Part shown: positions 6,594-15,035 of the stretch, one piece after another
Numbering within the stretch: position 1 is the first letter of the stretch
Layout: the number at the start of each line of letters is the position of its first letter
Notes under the pieces: model-generated
Database searches by the model: none
What the model was told of the DNA's origin: nothing
The model's input: the letters and a program-made list of their open reading frames with translations, nothing else
Source of the DNA: Nitrospirota bacterium
Lineage (GTDB): Bacteria; NPL-UPA2; JAADIA01
DNA: 20,198 nucleotides
NCBI GenBank assembly: GCA_013151555.1
Contig: JAADIA010000098.1
Location: 1 to 20,198, forward strand
Direction: 5' to 3'
Translations under genes and position numbers: made by a program

Positions 6594-8675
6594 TTAGTCG
6601 GTTTTCTGAATAGCATCCTTACGACTCAAATTAATTCTCCCCTGTCGGTCTATTTCCATAACCTTAACCGGAAATTCATCTCCAACCTTTACTTCATCTT
6701 CAACTTTCTTTACATGGTAATCAGCTAACTTGGAGATGTGAACCAATCCTTCCTGGCCGGGAAGAACCTCGACGAAAGCTCCGAAATCCATGATCTTCTT
6801 GACCTTACCCTGGTATATTTTTCCTACCTCGACCTCAGCAGTAATATCCCCGATCATCTTCAGGGCCTTATCGGCTCCCTCCTTATTAGGAGCAGCAATG
6901 GTAATCTCTCCATCATCCTCGATATCGATCTCAGCGCCTGTTTTCTCAATAATCTTCCGGACCATCTTACCTCCGGGTCCAATAACTTGTCCTAATTTGC
7001 TTACCGGTACCCGGGTAACGATTATATGAGGAGCAAATTTCGAGACAGAAGAACGGGGTTGATCCATTACTTGAGCCATATCATCCAGAATAGAGAGAAT
7101 AGCCGTCTTAGCTTGAGCGAAGGCCTCTTTCAAAATTTCCTGGGTTACTCCTTCCACTTTAAGGTCCATCTGGATAGCTGTAATACCTTGTCTCGTTCCC
7201 GTTATTTTAAAATCCATATCGCCGAAATGGTCTTCAGATCCGGTAATGTCCGTGAGTAAGACATGTTTTTGGCCTTCCTTTACCAATCCCATGGCAATAC
7301 CGGCCATTGAGGCTTGGATGGGAACTCCGGCATCCATAAGGGCAAGAGAACCTCCACAGACAGTAGCCATAGAAGAAGAACCGTTAGATTCCAGGATATC
7401 GGAAACAATTCGAATGGTATAAGGAAACGTCTCGTTTGGAGGCAAAACCGATTTCAACGCCCGCTCGGCAAGAGCCCCATGTCCGATCTCCCGTCTTCCC
7501 GGACCCCGGATCGGTCTTATCTCACCGACACTGAAGGAAGGAAAGTTGTAATGGAGCATAAAACTTTTAAAGGTTTCCTCTTTAAGCCCATCTTGTCTCT
7601 GTTCATCACGCGATGTCCCCAGAGTAGTAGTAACTAAACTTTGAGTCTGCCCCCGGGTGAAAACAGCGGAACCATGGGTGCGGGGAAGGACCGCGACTTC
7701 ACAACTAATTGGCCGGATTTCAGAAGGCTTTCTTCCATCCGCGCGTATTCCCTTTTCAATAATTGCTTTCCGCATTTCTTCCCCTTCGATCTCTTCTATA
7801 ACCGATTTTATCTCATTTTCCTTGTCTGGGAAACTCGGAGCAAGATTAGTGAGAACATCTTCTACCAGTTGGCGACGCCGTTCCTGCCTCTCCAGTTTAT
7901 CCATAGGAACCATAAGCCCGGCTATTTTTTCTCCGGCCAGCTCTTTTACTCTCTTTATTATCTCCTCATCAATTTTATAGAGATGAATATCCCTTTTCTT
8001 TTTCCCGGCTGTTTCCGCTAAACGCTCGATGTGAGAAACGATATCCATTACGGCTTTATGCCCAAAGAGAAAAGCTTCTTGAAGTATCTCTCCCTCCAAA
8101 TTCTTTGTTTCCCCTTCTACCATATTTATTCCATCCTTAGTCCCCGCCACTACCAAATCCAGGTCACCTTTCTCTATCTGAACATGAGTGGGATTGATAA
8201 TAAATTCCCCCCCTTGCCTTCCCACCCTTACCGCTCCTATAGGTTTGGAGAAAGGAATGTCGGAGATAGCCAAAGCAGCCGAGGCCCCAATCATAGCCAG
8301 GATATCAGGATCGTTCTCAGCGTCAGCAGAGAGGACCGCCGCCATAATCTGCACTTCATTCCGGAATCCGGAAGGAAACAAAGGCCGGAGAGGACGGTCT
8401 ATAAGGCGAGCGGTAAGAGTCTCTTTTTCCGTTGGCCTCCCTTCCCTTTTGAAGAAACCTCCCGGTATCTTCCCGGCAGCATAAGTTTTCTCTCGATAAT
8501 CTACGAAAAGAGGAAGAAAACCTCTGTCTTCTCTAACCTCTTTAGAGGCAACTACCGTCACTAGAACGATGGTATCTCCATATTGGACAGTAACTGCTCC
8601 ATCAGCCAATTTAGCTAAACGACCGGTCTCAATAATTAACTTTTTCTTTCCTAATTCCATTTCTAGTCTTTCCAT
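6594..8675 (-). CDS. pnp: Polyribonucleotide nucleotidyltransferase (PNPase)
   Basis: PNPase degrades RNA 3' to 5' with phosphate, releasing nucleoside diphosphates, and is central to mRNA decay. The 693-residue product has two RNase PH-like domains (about 5-215 and 310-540), the catalytic segment GSEDHFGDMDFK (479-490), a KH domain with VIGPGGK (564-570) and a C-terminal S1 domain (about 617-686). Length and order match the family. I chose the ATG at 8675, which follows GAGAGGA at suitable spacing; an in-frame TTG at 8684 and an ATG at 8660 are alternatives. It follows rpsO, as in most bacteria, but the 114-nt gap is filled by a copy of a 91-bp intergenic repeat that recurs after infB. Confidence 0.98.
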   Translation of the reverse strand: MERLEMELGKKKLIIETGRLAKLADGAVTVQYGDTIVLVTVVASKEVREDRGFLPLFVDYREKTYAAGKIPGGFFKREGRPTEKETLTARLIDRPLRPLFPSGFRNEVQIMAAVLSADAENDPDILAMIGASAALAISDIPFSKPIGAVRVGRQGGEFIINPTHVQIEKGDLDLVVAGTKDGINMVEGETKNLEGEILQEAFLFGHKAVMDIVSHIERLAETAGKKKRDIHLYKIDEEIIKRVKELAGEKIAGLMVPMDKLERQERRRQLVEDVLTNLAPSFPDKENEIKSVIEEIEGEEMRKAIIEKGIRADGRKPSEIRPISCEVAVLPRTHGSAVFTRGQTQSLVTTTLGTSRDEQRQDGLKEETFKSFMLHYNFPSFSVGEIRPIRGPGRREIGHGALAERALKSVLPPNETFPYTIRIVSDILESNGSSSMATVCGGSLALMDAGVPIQASMAGIAMGLVKEGQKHVLLTDITGSEDHFGDMDFKITGTRQGITAIQMDLKVEGVTQEILKEAFAQAKTAILSILDDMAQVMDQPRSSVSKFAPHIIVTRVPVSKLGQVIGPGGKMVRKIIEKTGAEIDIEDDGEITIAAPNKEGADKALKMIGDITAEVEVGKIYQGKVKKIMDFGAFVEVLPGQEGLVHISKLADYHVKKVEDEVKVGDEFPVKVMEIDRQGRINLSRKDAIQKTD

Positions 8676-8699
8676 TATAAACAATCCTCTCTTCAGCAG

Positions 8700-8790
8700 T
8701 AAGTGGTAAATTGTAAGGATATAAGAGCAAAAAACTTAATCCTTAGCACGAAGTAAGCGTCTTAATCCTCAATCCTATCCTTTGCGCCTT
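8700..8790. repeat. Intergenic element copy A (~91 bp), between rpsO and pnp
   Basis: The segment aligns over its whole length with 13009-13100, in the same orientation, with only scattered substitutions and short indels. Shared blocks include GTAAATTGTAAGGAT-like text, AAAAAACTTAAT, ACGAAGTAAGCGTCTTAATCC and an end at TTTGYGCCTT. It touches the rpsO stop codon. Internally it is built from GGATTAA-type words with inverted arms. Confidence 0.85.
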
Positions 8791-9059
8791 TATTTTCGCA
8801 AGCCGAGTTTTTTGATTACAGCTCGATATCTTTCGATATTCTCTCTCTTTAAATAATCAAGCAACCGGCGCCGTTGGCTAACCATCATGAGCAATCCTCT
8901 TCGGCTATGATGGTCTTTTTTATTAGCCTTAAAGTGCTCTGCCAAACTATTAATTCTTTCCGTTAGAAGAGCAATCTGTACTTCAGAAGATCCGGTATCT
9001 TTCTCATGAACTTTAAACTGGCTGATGACTGTTTCTTTCTTCTCTTTAGTTAAAGCCAT
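8790..9059 (-). CDS. rpsO: 30S ribosomal protein S15
   Basis: S15 is a primary 16S rRNA-binding protein of the small-subunit platform. At 89 residues it has the standard bacterial length and reads as S15 throughout: [24 protein letters not shown] (about 21-44), then [21 protein letters not shown] (about 50-70) with the conserved rRNA-contacting basic residues. The ATG at 9059 follows AAGGAGG. It is followed by pnp, the classical rpsO-pnp pair, but with a 91-bp repeat starting at its stop codon. In E. coli S15 represses its own mRNA; I could not identify such a structure in the 62-nt leader here. Confidence 0.98.
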   Translation of the reverse strand: MALTKEKKETVISQFKVHEKDTGSSEVQIALLTERINSLAEHFKANKKDHHSRRGLLMMVSQRRRLLDYLKRENIERYRAVIKKLGLRK

Positions 9060-9121
9060 TTTCCCTCCTTAAACCTTGTTCTGGCAAGTGTAAATCGCAC
9101 GTGAATATGAAAAATAACGAA

Positions 9122-10087
9122 TTAATAAGACAGAGATGCCATTTTAAGTTTAGCACGGGTTTGAATTTTTGTAAAGGGAATCCTTAAAATTTTTCGGGCT
9201 ATTTCTCTATCTTTTGCTATCTGTTTTTTTGCTTCCTCTCTATGAGAAAAGTGTCTTTTTCCTCTTATCTTCTTCAAAAAAACAACTTCTATCTGCGAAG
9301 AATAAAGGTCTCCGTTAAAATTGAACAGATGAGCTTCTACTATTTTTTTCTTATTTTTTTCTACTATTCCCACTACCCCGGGACGAACTTCTTTGTCCAA
9401 TATTACCCAGACCACATAGGCTCCTTCCGGAGGGAGAACCTCTTCTGCCGGACAGAGATTGGCAGTAGGATAACCAATGAGACAAGCTTTTTTATCCCCT
9501 CTCTTCACTTTTCCCGAAAGGGAATAAGGTCGACCAAGAAGTTCCCGGGCTTGAGATAACTCTCCTTTCTGAATTAACCGACGGATCCGGGTGCTGCTTA
9601 TCACTTCTCCTTTCCGTCTGATAGCTCTTACTTTGTTTACCTGGAAACCATATTCTTTCCCCATCTTTACTAAAAAATCTATATCTCCGGATTTTCCTTT
9701 CCCAAATAAATAGCTGGAGCCAACGAATATCTCCTTGACCTTTAAACGTTCTTGAAGAACTTTGACAACAAATTCCCGGGGAGACATCCGGGAAAAGTTT
9801 TTATCAAAATCAATTACCAGGCAAACATCGACGTCTAAAGAACTTATCAGCTTCAATTTCTGCTCGGTAACCGTCAGGAGAAGAGGCTGTTTTTTTTTAT
9901 TGATTATTCTCCGGGGGTGAGGGTGAAAAGTTATCACCATACTCGTTCCTTTAATTTCCTTTGCCCGGTTGACTACCTTGCCAATAACTTTCTGATGGCC
10001 AAGGTGCATCCCGTCGAAACTTCCTAAAGTGAGAACCAGGTTCTTGAAATCTTTTTGGAGGTTCTCTAAACCTTGAATGACTTTCAT
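9122..10087 (-). CDS. ribF: Bifunctional riboflavin kinase / FAD synthetase
   Basis: RibF converts riboflavin to FMN and then FAD. The 321-residue product has the N-terminal adenylyltransferase domain with GSFDGMHLGH (22-31), FHPHP (54-58), FVGSSYLFGKGKSGD (121-135) and ISSTRIR (163-169). The C-terminal riboflavin kinase domain starts near 180 with YPTAN (196-200) and continues with EAHLFNFNGDLY (about 241-252). The ATG at 10087 follows GAGGGAG by 6 nt; an upstream ATG at 10108 would add 7 residues. The kinase domain lacks the usual NxGxRPTF-like loop: GVVGIVEKNKKKIVEAH stands in its place, several residues shorter. The adenylyltransferase half looks intact. It sits between truB and rpsO, as in many bacteria. 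Confidence 0.95.
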   Translation of the reverse strand: MKVIQGLENLQKDFKNLVLTLGSFDGMHLGHQKVIGKVVNRAKEIKGTSMVITFHPHPRRIINKKKQPLLLTVTEQKLKLISSLDVDVCLVIDFDKNFSRMSPREFVVKVLQERLKVKEIFVGSSYLFGKGKSGDIDFLVKMGKEYGFQVNKVRAIRRKGEVISSTRIRRLIQKGELSQARELLGRPYSLSGKVKRGDKKACLIGYPTANLCPAEEVLPPEGAYVVWVILDKEVRPGVVGIVEKNKKKIVEAHLFNFNGDLYSSQIEVVFLKKIRGKRHFSHREEAKKQIAKDREIARKILRIPFTKIQTRAKLKMASLSY

Positions 10088-10295
10088 ATAAAGCTCCCTC
10101 ACCCCCATGAATCATAAAATTTTACAGCCACAGATAAACACTATCTCTTTAATTTTCACCGCAGAGGTCAACAGAGCACGCAGAGATTACTTAATTTTAA
10201 ACATAATTTTCATTTTCTTCTCGGCGACCTCGGCATTCCCAGCGGTAAATAGGTAAAGGTTTTGATTTTCTGTGTCCATCGTGCTCTCTCTGATT
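10088..10295. other. Repeat-containing spacer between truB and ribF
   Basis: The 208-nt gap contains the ribF Shine-Dalgarno (near 10094-10100) and degenerate GCAGAG/CACAGA-type text at about 10125-10189 that resembles 1268-1318, sharing TTCACCGCAGA and GCAGAGATT. A further related stretch lies at about 10222-10248 (CGGCGACCTCGGCATTC). No gene or clear promoter is visible. Confidence 0.6.
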
Positions 10296-10985
10296 TTATA
10301 TTTTCCTGCCATAGTTTAAAGGTAAAAGAAAGTCTTCCGGACGAGGAGCCTTTTTTAATTCTTCCAGGGTATGGGAATCTCGAAGGTGGAAAGATCCGGA
10401 CCTTATCCTAACGAGCTCTGCTTGATAAGCACCACAACCTAAAATTTCTCCAATGTCGGCACAAATAGTTCTGATATAAGTTCCTTTAGAACACACTACC
10501 CTGAAATTCACCCGGGGAAGCTCTATTGCCAGGATTTCCAGAGAAAAAATTTTTATCTTGCGGGGAGCTCGTTCTACTACTCTCCCCTGCCGGGCTAACT
10601 GATAAAGTCTCTTTCCCTTATAATGGACAGCTGAGAGCATGGGAGGAATCTGCTCGATTTCTCCCTGGAGTCTTTTCATTGCCTCCCGAACCTCTGTCTC
10701 GCTGACCTCCAAATTTTTTACTCTCTCCAAAACTTTTCCACTGGCATCTTGACTATCGGTGGAAACGCCTAAAACCATAATCGCTTCATATTCCTTATCA
10801 TCATTAATGAGAAATCTAACCACCTTGGTGGCTTTCCCCAGGCAGACAACTAAAACGCCGGTAGCATCCGGGTCCAGGGTACCCGCATGTCCTACTTTTT
10901 TAAGATGAAAAATTTTTCGGACTTGAATGACAACGTCATGAGAGGTCATTCCTTTAGGTTTATTAACGTTCAGGATACCATCCAT
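10296..10985 (-). CDS. truB: tRNA pseudouridine(55) synthase
   Basis: TruB makes pseudouridine 55 in the T-loop of elongator tRNAs. The 229-residue product starts with the family's characteristic MDGILNVNKPKGMTSHDVV. It has the catalytic GTLDPDATG (34-42, nucleophile Asp38), the PPMLSAVHYKGKRLYQLARQG segment (about 114-134) and CSKGTYIRTICADIGE (165-180). It is shorter than the usual 290-310 residues because the C-terminal PUA-like domain is missing, a form seen in several lineages. The ATG at 10985 is well supported by homology, but no Shine-Dalgarno precedes it; the upstream DNA is a palindrome mosaic. It may be translated from read-through mRNA at low efficiency. Confidence 0.95.
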   Translation of the reverse strand: MDGILNVNKPKGMTSHDVVIQVRKIFHLKKVGHAGTLDPDATGVLVVCLGKATKVVRFLINDDKEYEAIMVLGVSTDSQDASGKVLERVKNLEVSETEVREAMKRLQGEIEQIPPMLSAVHYKGKRLYQLARQGRVVERAPRKIKIFSLEILAIELPRVNFRVVCSKGTYIRTICADIGEILGCGAYQAELVRIRSGSFHLRDSHTLEELKKAPRPEDFLLPLNYGRKI

Positions 10986-10988
10986 AAG

Positions 10989-11125
10989 AATAGTTCGCTT
11001 CGCTCACGGTTTAGTCCGCCTCAGGCGGACGGGAAATGATAGTTCGCTTCGCTTACGGGAAAGACTTTCCGCCCGAAGGGCTAATTCCGTCCGCCTGAGG
11101 CGGACTATTCCCGTCACGAAGTGAC
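10989..11125. repeat. Mosaic of palindromes between nrnA and truB
   Basis: Five perfect hairpins lie nearly end to end: GTCCGCCT-C-AGGCGGAC (11014-11030), GGAAAG-A-CTTTCC (11058-11070), GCCC-GAA-GGGC (11071-11081), GTCCGCCT-G-AGGCGGAC (11089-11105) and GTCAC-GAA-GTGAC (11113-11125). A near-identical 20-mer of the ATAGTTCGCTTCGCT type occurs at about 10989-11009 and 11039-11058. The two GTCCGCC hairpins with their flanks are inverted copies of each other. The last hairpin supplies the nrnA stop. Confidence 0.85.
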
Positions 11126-12103
11126 TATTATTTTTCTGGCTGCTGCCAGGACCTTATTCTCAACCTCTTCAATATCGCCTTCGACAGTACAGCCCGCGGC
11201 TCGAGGATGTCCTCCCCCACCGAACTGTTGGGCTAAATCATTCACATTTATTTCCCTTGAGGACCGGAAACTTACCCGGACCTGATTCTTCTTGTCCGTC
11301 TCCTGGAAAAGAAGAGCTAATCTTATTCCTTTAATAGAGCGGACATAATTAATAAAACCATCCGTCTCACTGTCTTTAGCCTCGGCTTTTCGGTACATCT
11401 CTCTTGTTAGACGGATCCAGCCTACTCCTTCCCGGGGGTTTCTCCGCAGGGTAGCTAAAGCCAATCCCAGCAATTTTTGCCGGGAAAAGGAGACGTTCTG
11501 GTAAATTTTTTCTGTAATGAGAGCAGGCTCTACTCCTTCTCTTAAAAGATGGCGGGCTATCCGATGAGTCTTTTCGGTCGTATTATCATATTGAAAGGCT
11601 CCCGTATCCGTAAGGATAGCCGTATAAAGGGAAACAGCTCTCTTCTTCCCTATGGGGCAATCCAGAGAACGGATAAGAGAAAAAATCTGTTCTCCCACAG
11701 CCCCGGCATCTTCTTCTATCAGGTTAATATCTCCAAATTTTTCGTTGCTTATATGATGATCGATATTGATAACTAACTTTGCTTTCCTTACTAACCCGGC
11801 TACTCTTCCGGTTCTATCCAGGCTACTGGTATCAAGGACCAGAGCTACCTCCGGAGGGTCTTCCGGAATGAAATCGTTAGTTATCCGGTCACTCTCAGGT
11901 AAAAAACGAAAGGGGTCGGGAACAGGGTCTACATTAACAATAATTATCGATTTCCCCATCTCCTCAAGGAGAGAAGCCAGGGCTAACTGAGAACCGATAG
12001 CATCGCCATCCGGACGGAGATGTGAAGTAATCAGGAAGGATTCTTTATTCCTTAGAACTTCGATAATTTTTGAGTGAATTTCTTTTAGCTCTTTTGCATC
12101 CAT
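11114..12103 (-). CDS. nrnA: Bifunctional oligoribonuclease / pAp phosphatase
   Basis: This DHH/DHHA1 phosphoesterase of NrnA type removes nucleotides from very short RNAs left by exonucleases and dephosphorylates pAp. The 329-residue product has the metal-binding motifs RPDGDAIG (30-37), D91 in LVLDTSSLD, DHH (115-117) and LTDTGAF (154-160), then the DHHA1 domain with GGGGHPRAAG (295-304). Length is normal. The ATG at 12103 is directly preceded by an in-frame TAA, so the start cannot lie further upstream, yet no Shine-Dalgarno is visible. The last residues Val-Thr-Ser and TGA are read from the GTCACTTCGTGAC palindrome. Its place between rbfA and truB is conserved in many Gram-positive-type genomes and links it to RNA turnover. 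Confidence 0.94.
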   Translation of the reverse strand: MDAKELKEIHSKIIEVLRNKESFLITSHLRPDGDAIGSQLALASLLEEMGKSIIIVNVDPVPDPFRFLPESDRITNDFIPEDPPEVALVLDTSSLDRTGRVAGLVRKAKLVINIDHHISNEKFGDINLIEEDAGAVGEQIFSLIRSLDCPIGKKRAVSLYTAILTDTGAFQYDNTTEKTHRIARHLLREGVEPALITEKIYQNVSFSRQKLLGLALATLRRNPREGVGWIRLTREMYRKAEAKDSETDGFINYVRSIKGIRLALLFQETDKKNQVRVSFRSSREINVNDLAQQFGGGGHPRAAGCTVEGDIEEVENKVLAAARKIIVTS

Positions 12104-12200
12104 TTAGTTACGGTTATAAATGAACAAGCGCTTAGGGGCTCCGGCTCACCATTCTCTTGCCCAATTGGCACCCCATTGCACTCATCAAGTTAATGGGTTA
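12104..12200. other. Anomalous 97-nt spacer between rbfA and nrnA
   Basis: This spacer is richer in G and C than its neighbours and shows a CCCATT/AATGGG stem with a long loop (about 12170-12198) and the palindrome AAGCGCTT (12126-12133). No Shine-Dalgarno for nrnA is present. It may be a dispersed repeat or small insertion; no second copy occurs in this window. Confidence 0.4.
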
Positions 12201-12542
12201 TCACTCGCTTATCTGGTGGAGAAGATCATTGATATGAGCTCCCTTTTCTATGGATTCATCCCATTTGAAAACAATCTCCGGAGTATAGCGCAGTTTAACC
12301 TTTCGCCCTATCTCTCCCCGAATAAACCGGGTGGCACTTTGCAATCCTTTCAAAGATTTGAGCTTTTCTTTCCGGCCGCCATAAACACTTATGAATATTT
12401 TGGCATAACGTAAGTCACCGCTCAATTCGACCCCGGTTACGGTAAGAAATCCGATGCGCGGGTCTTTAACATCTCTCTGAATAATCAAGCTTACCGCCTC
12501 TTTAATGGCTTCTGCTACTCTCTCTACTCGCCGGGGTGCCAT
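12201..12542 (-). CDS. rbfA: 30S ribosome-binding factor RbfA
   Basis: RbfA is a small KH-fold assembly factor that binds the 30S subunit and supports maturation of the 16S rRNA 5' end, notably in the cold. The 113-residue product begins RRVERVAEAIKEAVSLIIQRDVKDPRI and carries the conserved VTGVELSGDLRYAKIFISV segment (about 35-53), with the later LRYTPEIVFKWDESIEKGAHINDLL (about 84-108). Length is typical. The ATG at 12542 follows AGGTGG by 6 nt; a TTG two codons upstream is a weaker choice. It lies between the ylxP-like gene and nrnA, in the infB ribosome-assembly cluster. Confidence 0.95.
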   Translation of the reverse strand: MAPRRVERVAEAIKEAVSLIIQRDVKDPRIGFLTVTGVELSGDLRYAKIFISVYGGRKEKLKSLKGLQSATRFIRGEIGRKVKLRYTPEIVFKWDESIEKGAHINDLLHQISE

Positions 12543-12564
12543 TTTCAACCACCTACAATAAAAA

Positions 12565-12710
12565 GGGTTCGAGGACCCAAGGGTTTAACTAATAGGGTTC
12601 AAGGATTCGAGGGTTTTTTATTTGCTAACGATTTCCCCTGGGCACTTTTCGGCCCCTTGACACCTTTGAGCTTTTCCCTTGACCACTTGAATCCCGGACC
12701 CCTTATTCCC
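12565..12710. repeat. GGRTTCRA octamer repeats between ylxP-like gene and rbfA
   Basis: Positions 12565-12618 divide into 8-mers GGGTTCGA, GGACCCAA, GGGTTTAA, a 6-nt gap, GGGTTCAA, GGATTCGA and GGGTTTTT. From about 12650 to 12710, looser inverse-type words (CCCTTGAC, CCACTTGAATCCC) continue the theme. They fill most of the 177-nt spacer; only the rbfA Shine-Dalgarno (12549-12554) is otherwise recognisable. Confidence 0.8.
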
Positions 12711-12719
12711 TATTTATAG

Positions 12720-13001
12720 TTATAACAATTCCAGTTCGTAATCCAACAACTCCGTATCGTTTGATAATTCAATCAGCTCAATCACTTTGGAGAGAATTCT
12801 GTTAGCTTGTTTTTGGTCATCACTTACAACCGCTATTCCCAGATTAGCCCTTTGCCACAAGTCCTTATTTCCTACTTCAGCTATAGAGATATTAAATTTG
12901 CCCCTAACTTTGTCCTTAAGACTCTTGAGAACTCTCCTCTTTCCTTTAAGAGAATCAGTTCCCGGAATATTCAGATCTATGTTGAGGATACCAATAACCA
13001 T
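12720..13001 (-). CDS. YlxP-like DUF503 family protein
   Basis: The 93-residue product matches the DUF503/YlxP family: the start MVIGILNIDLNIPGTDSLKGKRRVLKSLKDKVRGKFNISIAEV and the central DLWQRANLGIAVVSDD are characteristic. The family is usually found between infB and rbfA, as here, and has been linked to ribosome assembly or translation, but its biochemical role is not known to me with certainty. The predicted alternating strands and one long helix fit a small alpha-beta fold. No Shine-Dalgarno precedes the ATG at 13001; the upstream 91-bp repeat element (copy B) reaches to within 8 nt of it. Confidence 0.9.
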   Translation of the reverse strand: MVIGILNIDLNIPGTDSLKGKRRVLKSLKDKVRGKFNISIAEVGNKDLWQRANLGIAVVSDDQKQANRILSKVIELIELSNDTELLDYELELL

Positions 13002-13008
13002 ACAGAAT

Positions 13009-13100
13009 TAAGTAGTAAATTGTAAGGATTAAGCAAAAAACTTAATTCTTAGAGCAAACGAAGTAAGCGTCTTAATCCTTAATCCTATTTTTTGTGCCTT
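13009..13100. repeat. Intergenic element copy B (~92 bp), between infB and ylxP-like gene
   Basis: This is a second copy of the element at 8700-8790 in the same orientation, starting 3 nt after the infB stop. It has perfect inverted arms AAGGATTAAG and CTTAATCCTT and internal tandem GGATTAA words. Both copies lie immediately downstream of a translation gene and upstream of the next gene's start. Confidence 0.85.
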
Positions 13101-13103
13101 CTT

Positions 13104-15035
13104 TTATAATTTTCTCTCCAGCTCTTCCAGATAATAAGCCTCGATGATATCTCCTTCCCGAATATCGTTAAAGTCGGTTAAGGTAAGACCACATTCATAT
13201 CCGGCATCCACTTCCCGGACATCATCTTTGAAACGGCGAAGGGTATCTATGCTTCCCTCGTAGACTGATTTTCCCTCCCGGAACAGAGTAATTTTAGAAT
13301 TCCGGGCTATTTTGCCTTCGGTAACATAGGAACCGGCTACTGCATCCTTCTTGGAGATATGGAAGACCTGCCGGACCTCAACCTTGCCGGTAACCACTCT
13401 CTTATATTCAGGTTCAAGTAAACCTTCCAAAGCTTTTTTCACCTCGGAGATAGCTTCGTAAATAATATTGTAAAAATGAATATCAACTTTTTCCACTTCC
13501 GCTAACTCTAATGCTCCCGGGCCGGATTTTATATGAAATCCCAGGATAATGGCATTCGAGGCCGAGGCTAACATAACATCCGATTCGCTCACTGCTCCCG
13601 TACCTGCATGGATAATTTTCAATCTTACTTTATCGCTTATCAATTGCTTCAAGGAATCGGAAAGGGCCTCCACGGAACCCCGGGTATCGCCCTTGATAAT
13701 AATAGGTAATTCTTTCACCTTGCCTTCTTCAATCTGGGCATGAAGGTCGGCAAGGGTAAGATGCCTGACCTCTCTCAGGTTTTTTTCTCTATTGAGGAGC
13801 TGGCGTTTGGAAGCAATCTCTTTCACTTTCTTTTCATCGCTCACTACTTGAAATATATCACCTGCATGAGGAACTTCGGGCATACCGGATACCTCAACCG
13901 GAATAGAGGGTCCTGCAGACTCAACCTTTTCACCTTTGTCATTAAACAGGGCTCTCACTTTCCCGCCAAACGAACCGCAAATGAAATCATCTCCGACCCG
14001 AAGAGTTCCTTTCTTGATCAAAACAGTAGCCACCGGGCCTTTGCCCTTATCTAATTGAGCTTCAATAATTATTCCCTTCGCCGGTCGGTTAGGATTAGCT
14101 TTCAGTTCCAGCATCTCTGCTTCCAGAAGCAATGCTTCGAGAAGATTATCCAATCCCCGCTTCTCTATAGCGGAAACTTCAACGCAAAGAGTCTTCCCTC
14201 CCAACTCCTCCGGTATCAAACCATGCTCCATTAACTGCTGCCTTATTCGATCCAATCTGGCATTGGGCTTATCAATCTTGTTAATAGCTATTACGATAGG
14301 AACACCGGCAGCTTTGGAATGATCAATAGCTTCTATTGTCTGAGGCATAATCCCATCGTCGGCAGCTACTACTAAAACAACCACATCGGTAACTTGCGCT
14401 CCCCGGGCACGCATGGCGGTGAAGGCTTCATGTCCCGGAGTATCAAGAAAAATAACCTTCCCCTTAGGCAATTCCACTTCATATGCCCCAATATGCTGAG
14501 TGATTCCTCCGGATTCTTTCTCAGCTACTCTGGTCTCTCTAATAGCATCGAGAAGGGTAGTTTTACCATGATCGACATGTCCCATGATGGTCGCCACTGG
14601 AGGCCGGGGGACAAGAGAGGCAGGGTCGTCTTCGGTATCTTCGCTATCTAAAACGGCCTCTTCCTCAGAAAGGATTTTGACCGGACAACCATGTTCTTCT
14701 GCTATCCAGGTAATTGTATCTTTATCCAAGCTTTGATTAAGAGACGCAAAGATTCCTTTCTCTATAAGTTTCTTAATAAGATGGTTAGCCGCAATATTTA
14801 ATTTCTTGGCCAAAGCATTTACTGTAATTGTTTCCTCAACAACGAGGGGAGGTTTCTTTTTCGCTTCCGCCTTTTTTTTCTCCGCTAAGGATTCAGAAAG
14901 AAGCTCCATCTCCGCTTCCTCAAGAGAGCTCATCGGTTTTTTCCCGGCAACTCCCAATTCTTCTAATTCCTTGATAATTTCCCGGCTGGAAACGGATAAC
15001 TTTTTGGCTAACTGGTAAATCCTAATCTTGCCCAT
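13104..15035 (-). CDS. infB: Translation initiation factor IF-2
   Basis: IF-2 is the GTPase that places initiator fMet-tRNA on the 30S subunit and promotes subunit joining. The 643-residue product has two IF2_N-type helical repeats (about 1-46 and 68-115). The G domain follows, with G1 GHVDHGKT (152-159), G3 DTPGH (198-202) and G4 NKID (252-255), and then the IF-2 domains II, III and C2. The region ahead of the G domain is only about 150 residues, short compared with E. coli but common elsewhere. The ATG at 15035 has AAGGAAAGG upstream and overlaps the nusA stop by 14 nt; a longer frame from 15077 lacks support. Overlap with nusA suggests coupled translation. No ylxR or L7Ae-like gene stands between them. 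Confidence 0.97.
   Translation of the reverse strand: MGKIRIYQLAKKLSVSSREIIKELEELGVAGKKPMSSLEEAEMELLSESLAEKKKAEAKKKPPLVVEETITVNALAKKLNIAANHLIKKLIEKGIFASLNQSLDKDTITWIAEEHGCPVKILSEEEAVLDSEDTEDDPASLVPRPPVATIMGHVDHGKTTLLDAIRETRVAEKESGGITQHIGAYEVELPKGKVIFLDTPGHEAFTAMRARGAQVTDVVVLVVAADDGIMPQTIEAIDHSKAAGVPIVIAINKIDKPNARLDRIRQQLMEHGLIPEELGGKTLCVEVSAIEKRGLDNLLEALLLEAEMLELKANPNRPAKGIIIEAQLDKGKGPVATVLIKKGTLRVGDDFICGSFGGKVRALFNDKGEKVESAGPSIPVEVSGMPEVPHAGDIFQVVSDEKKVKEIASKRQLLNREKNLREVRHLTLADLHAQIEEGKVKELPIIIKGDTRGSVEALSDSLKQLISDKVRLKIIHAGTGAVSESDVMLASASNAIILGFHIKSGPGALELAEVEKVDIHFYNIIYEAISEVKKALEGLLEPEYKRVVTGKVEVRQVFHISKKDAVAGSYVTEGKIARNSKITLFREGKSVYEGSIDTLRRFKDDVREVDAGYECGLTLTDFNDIREGDIIEAYYLEELERKL

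Noticed and set aside
7641-8564. Long plus-strand ORFs opposite pnp (up to 177 codons)
   Set aside because: They are antisense shadows of PNPase codons with no recognisable domains.
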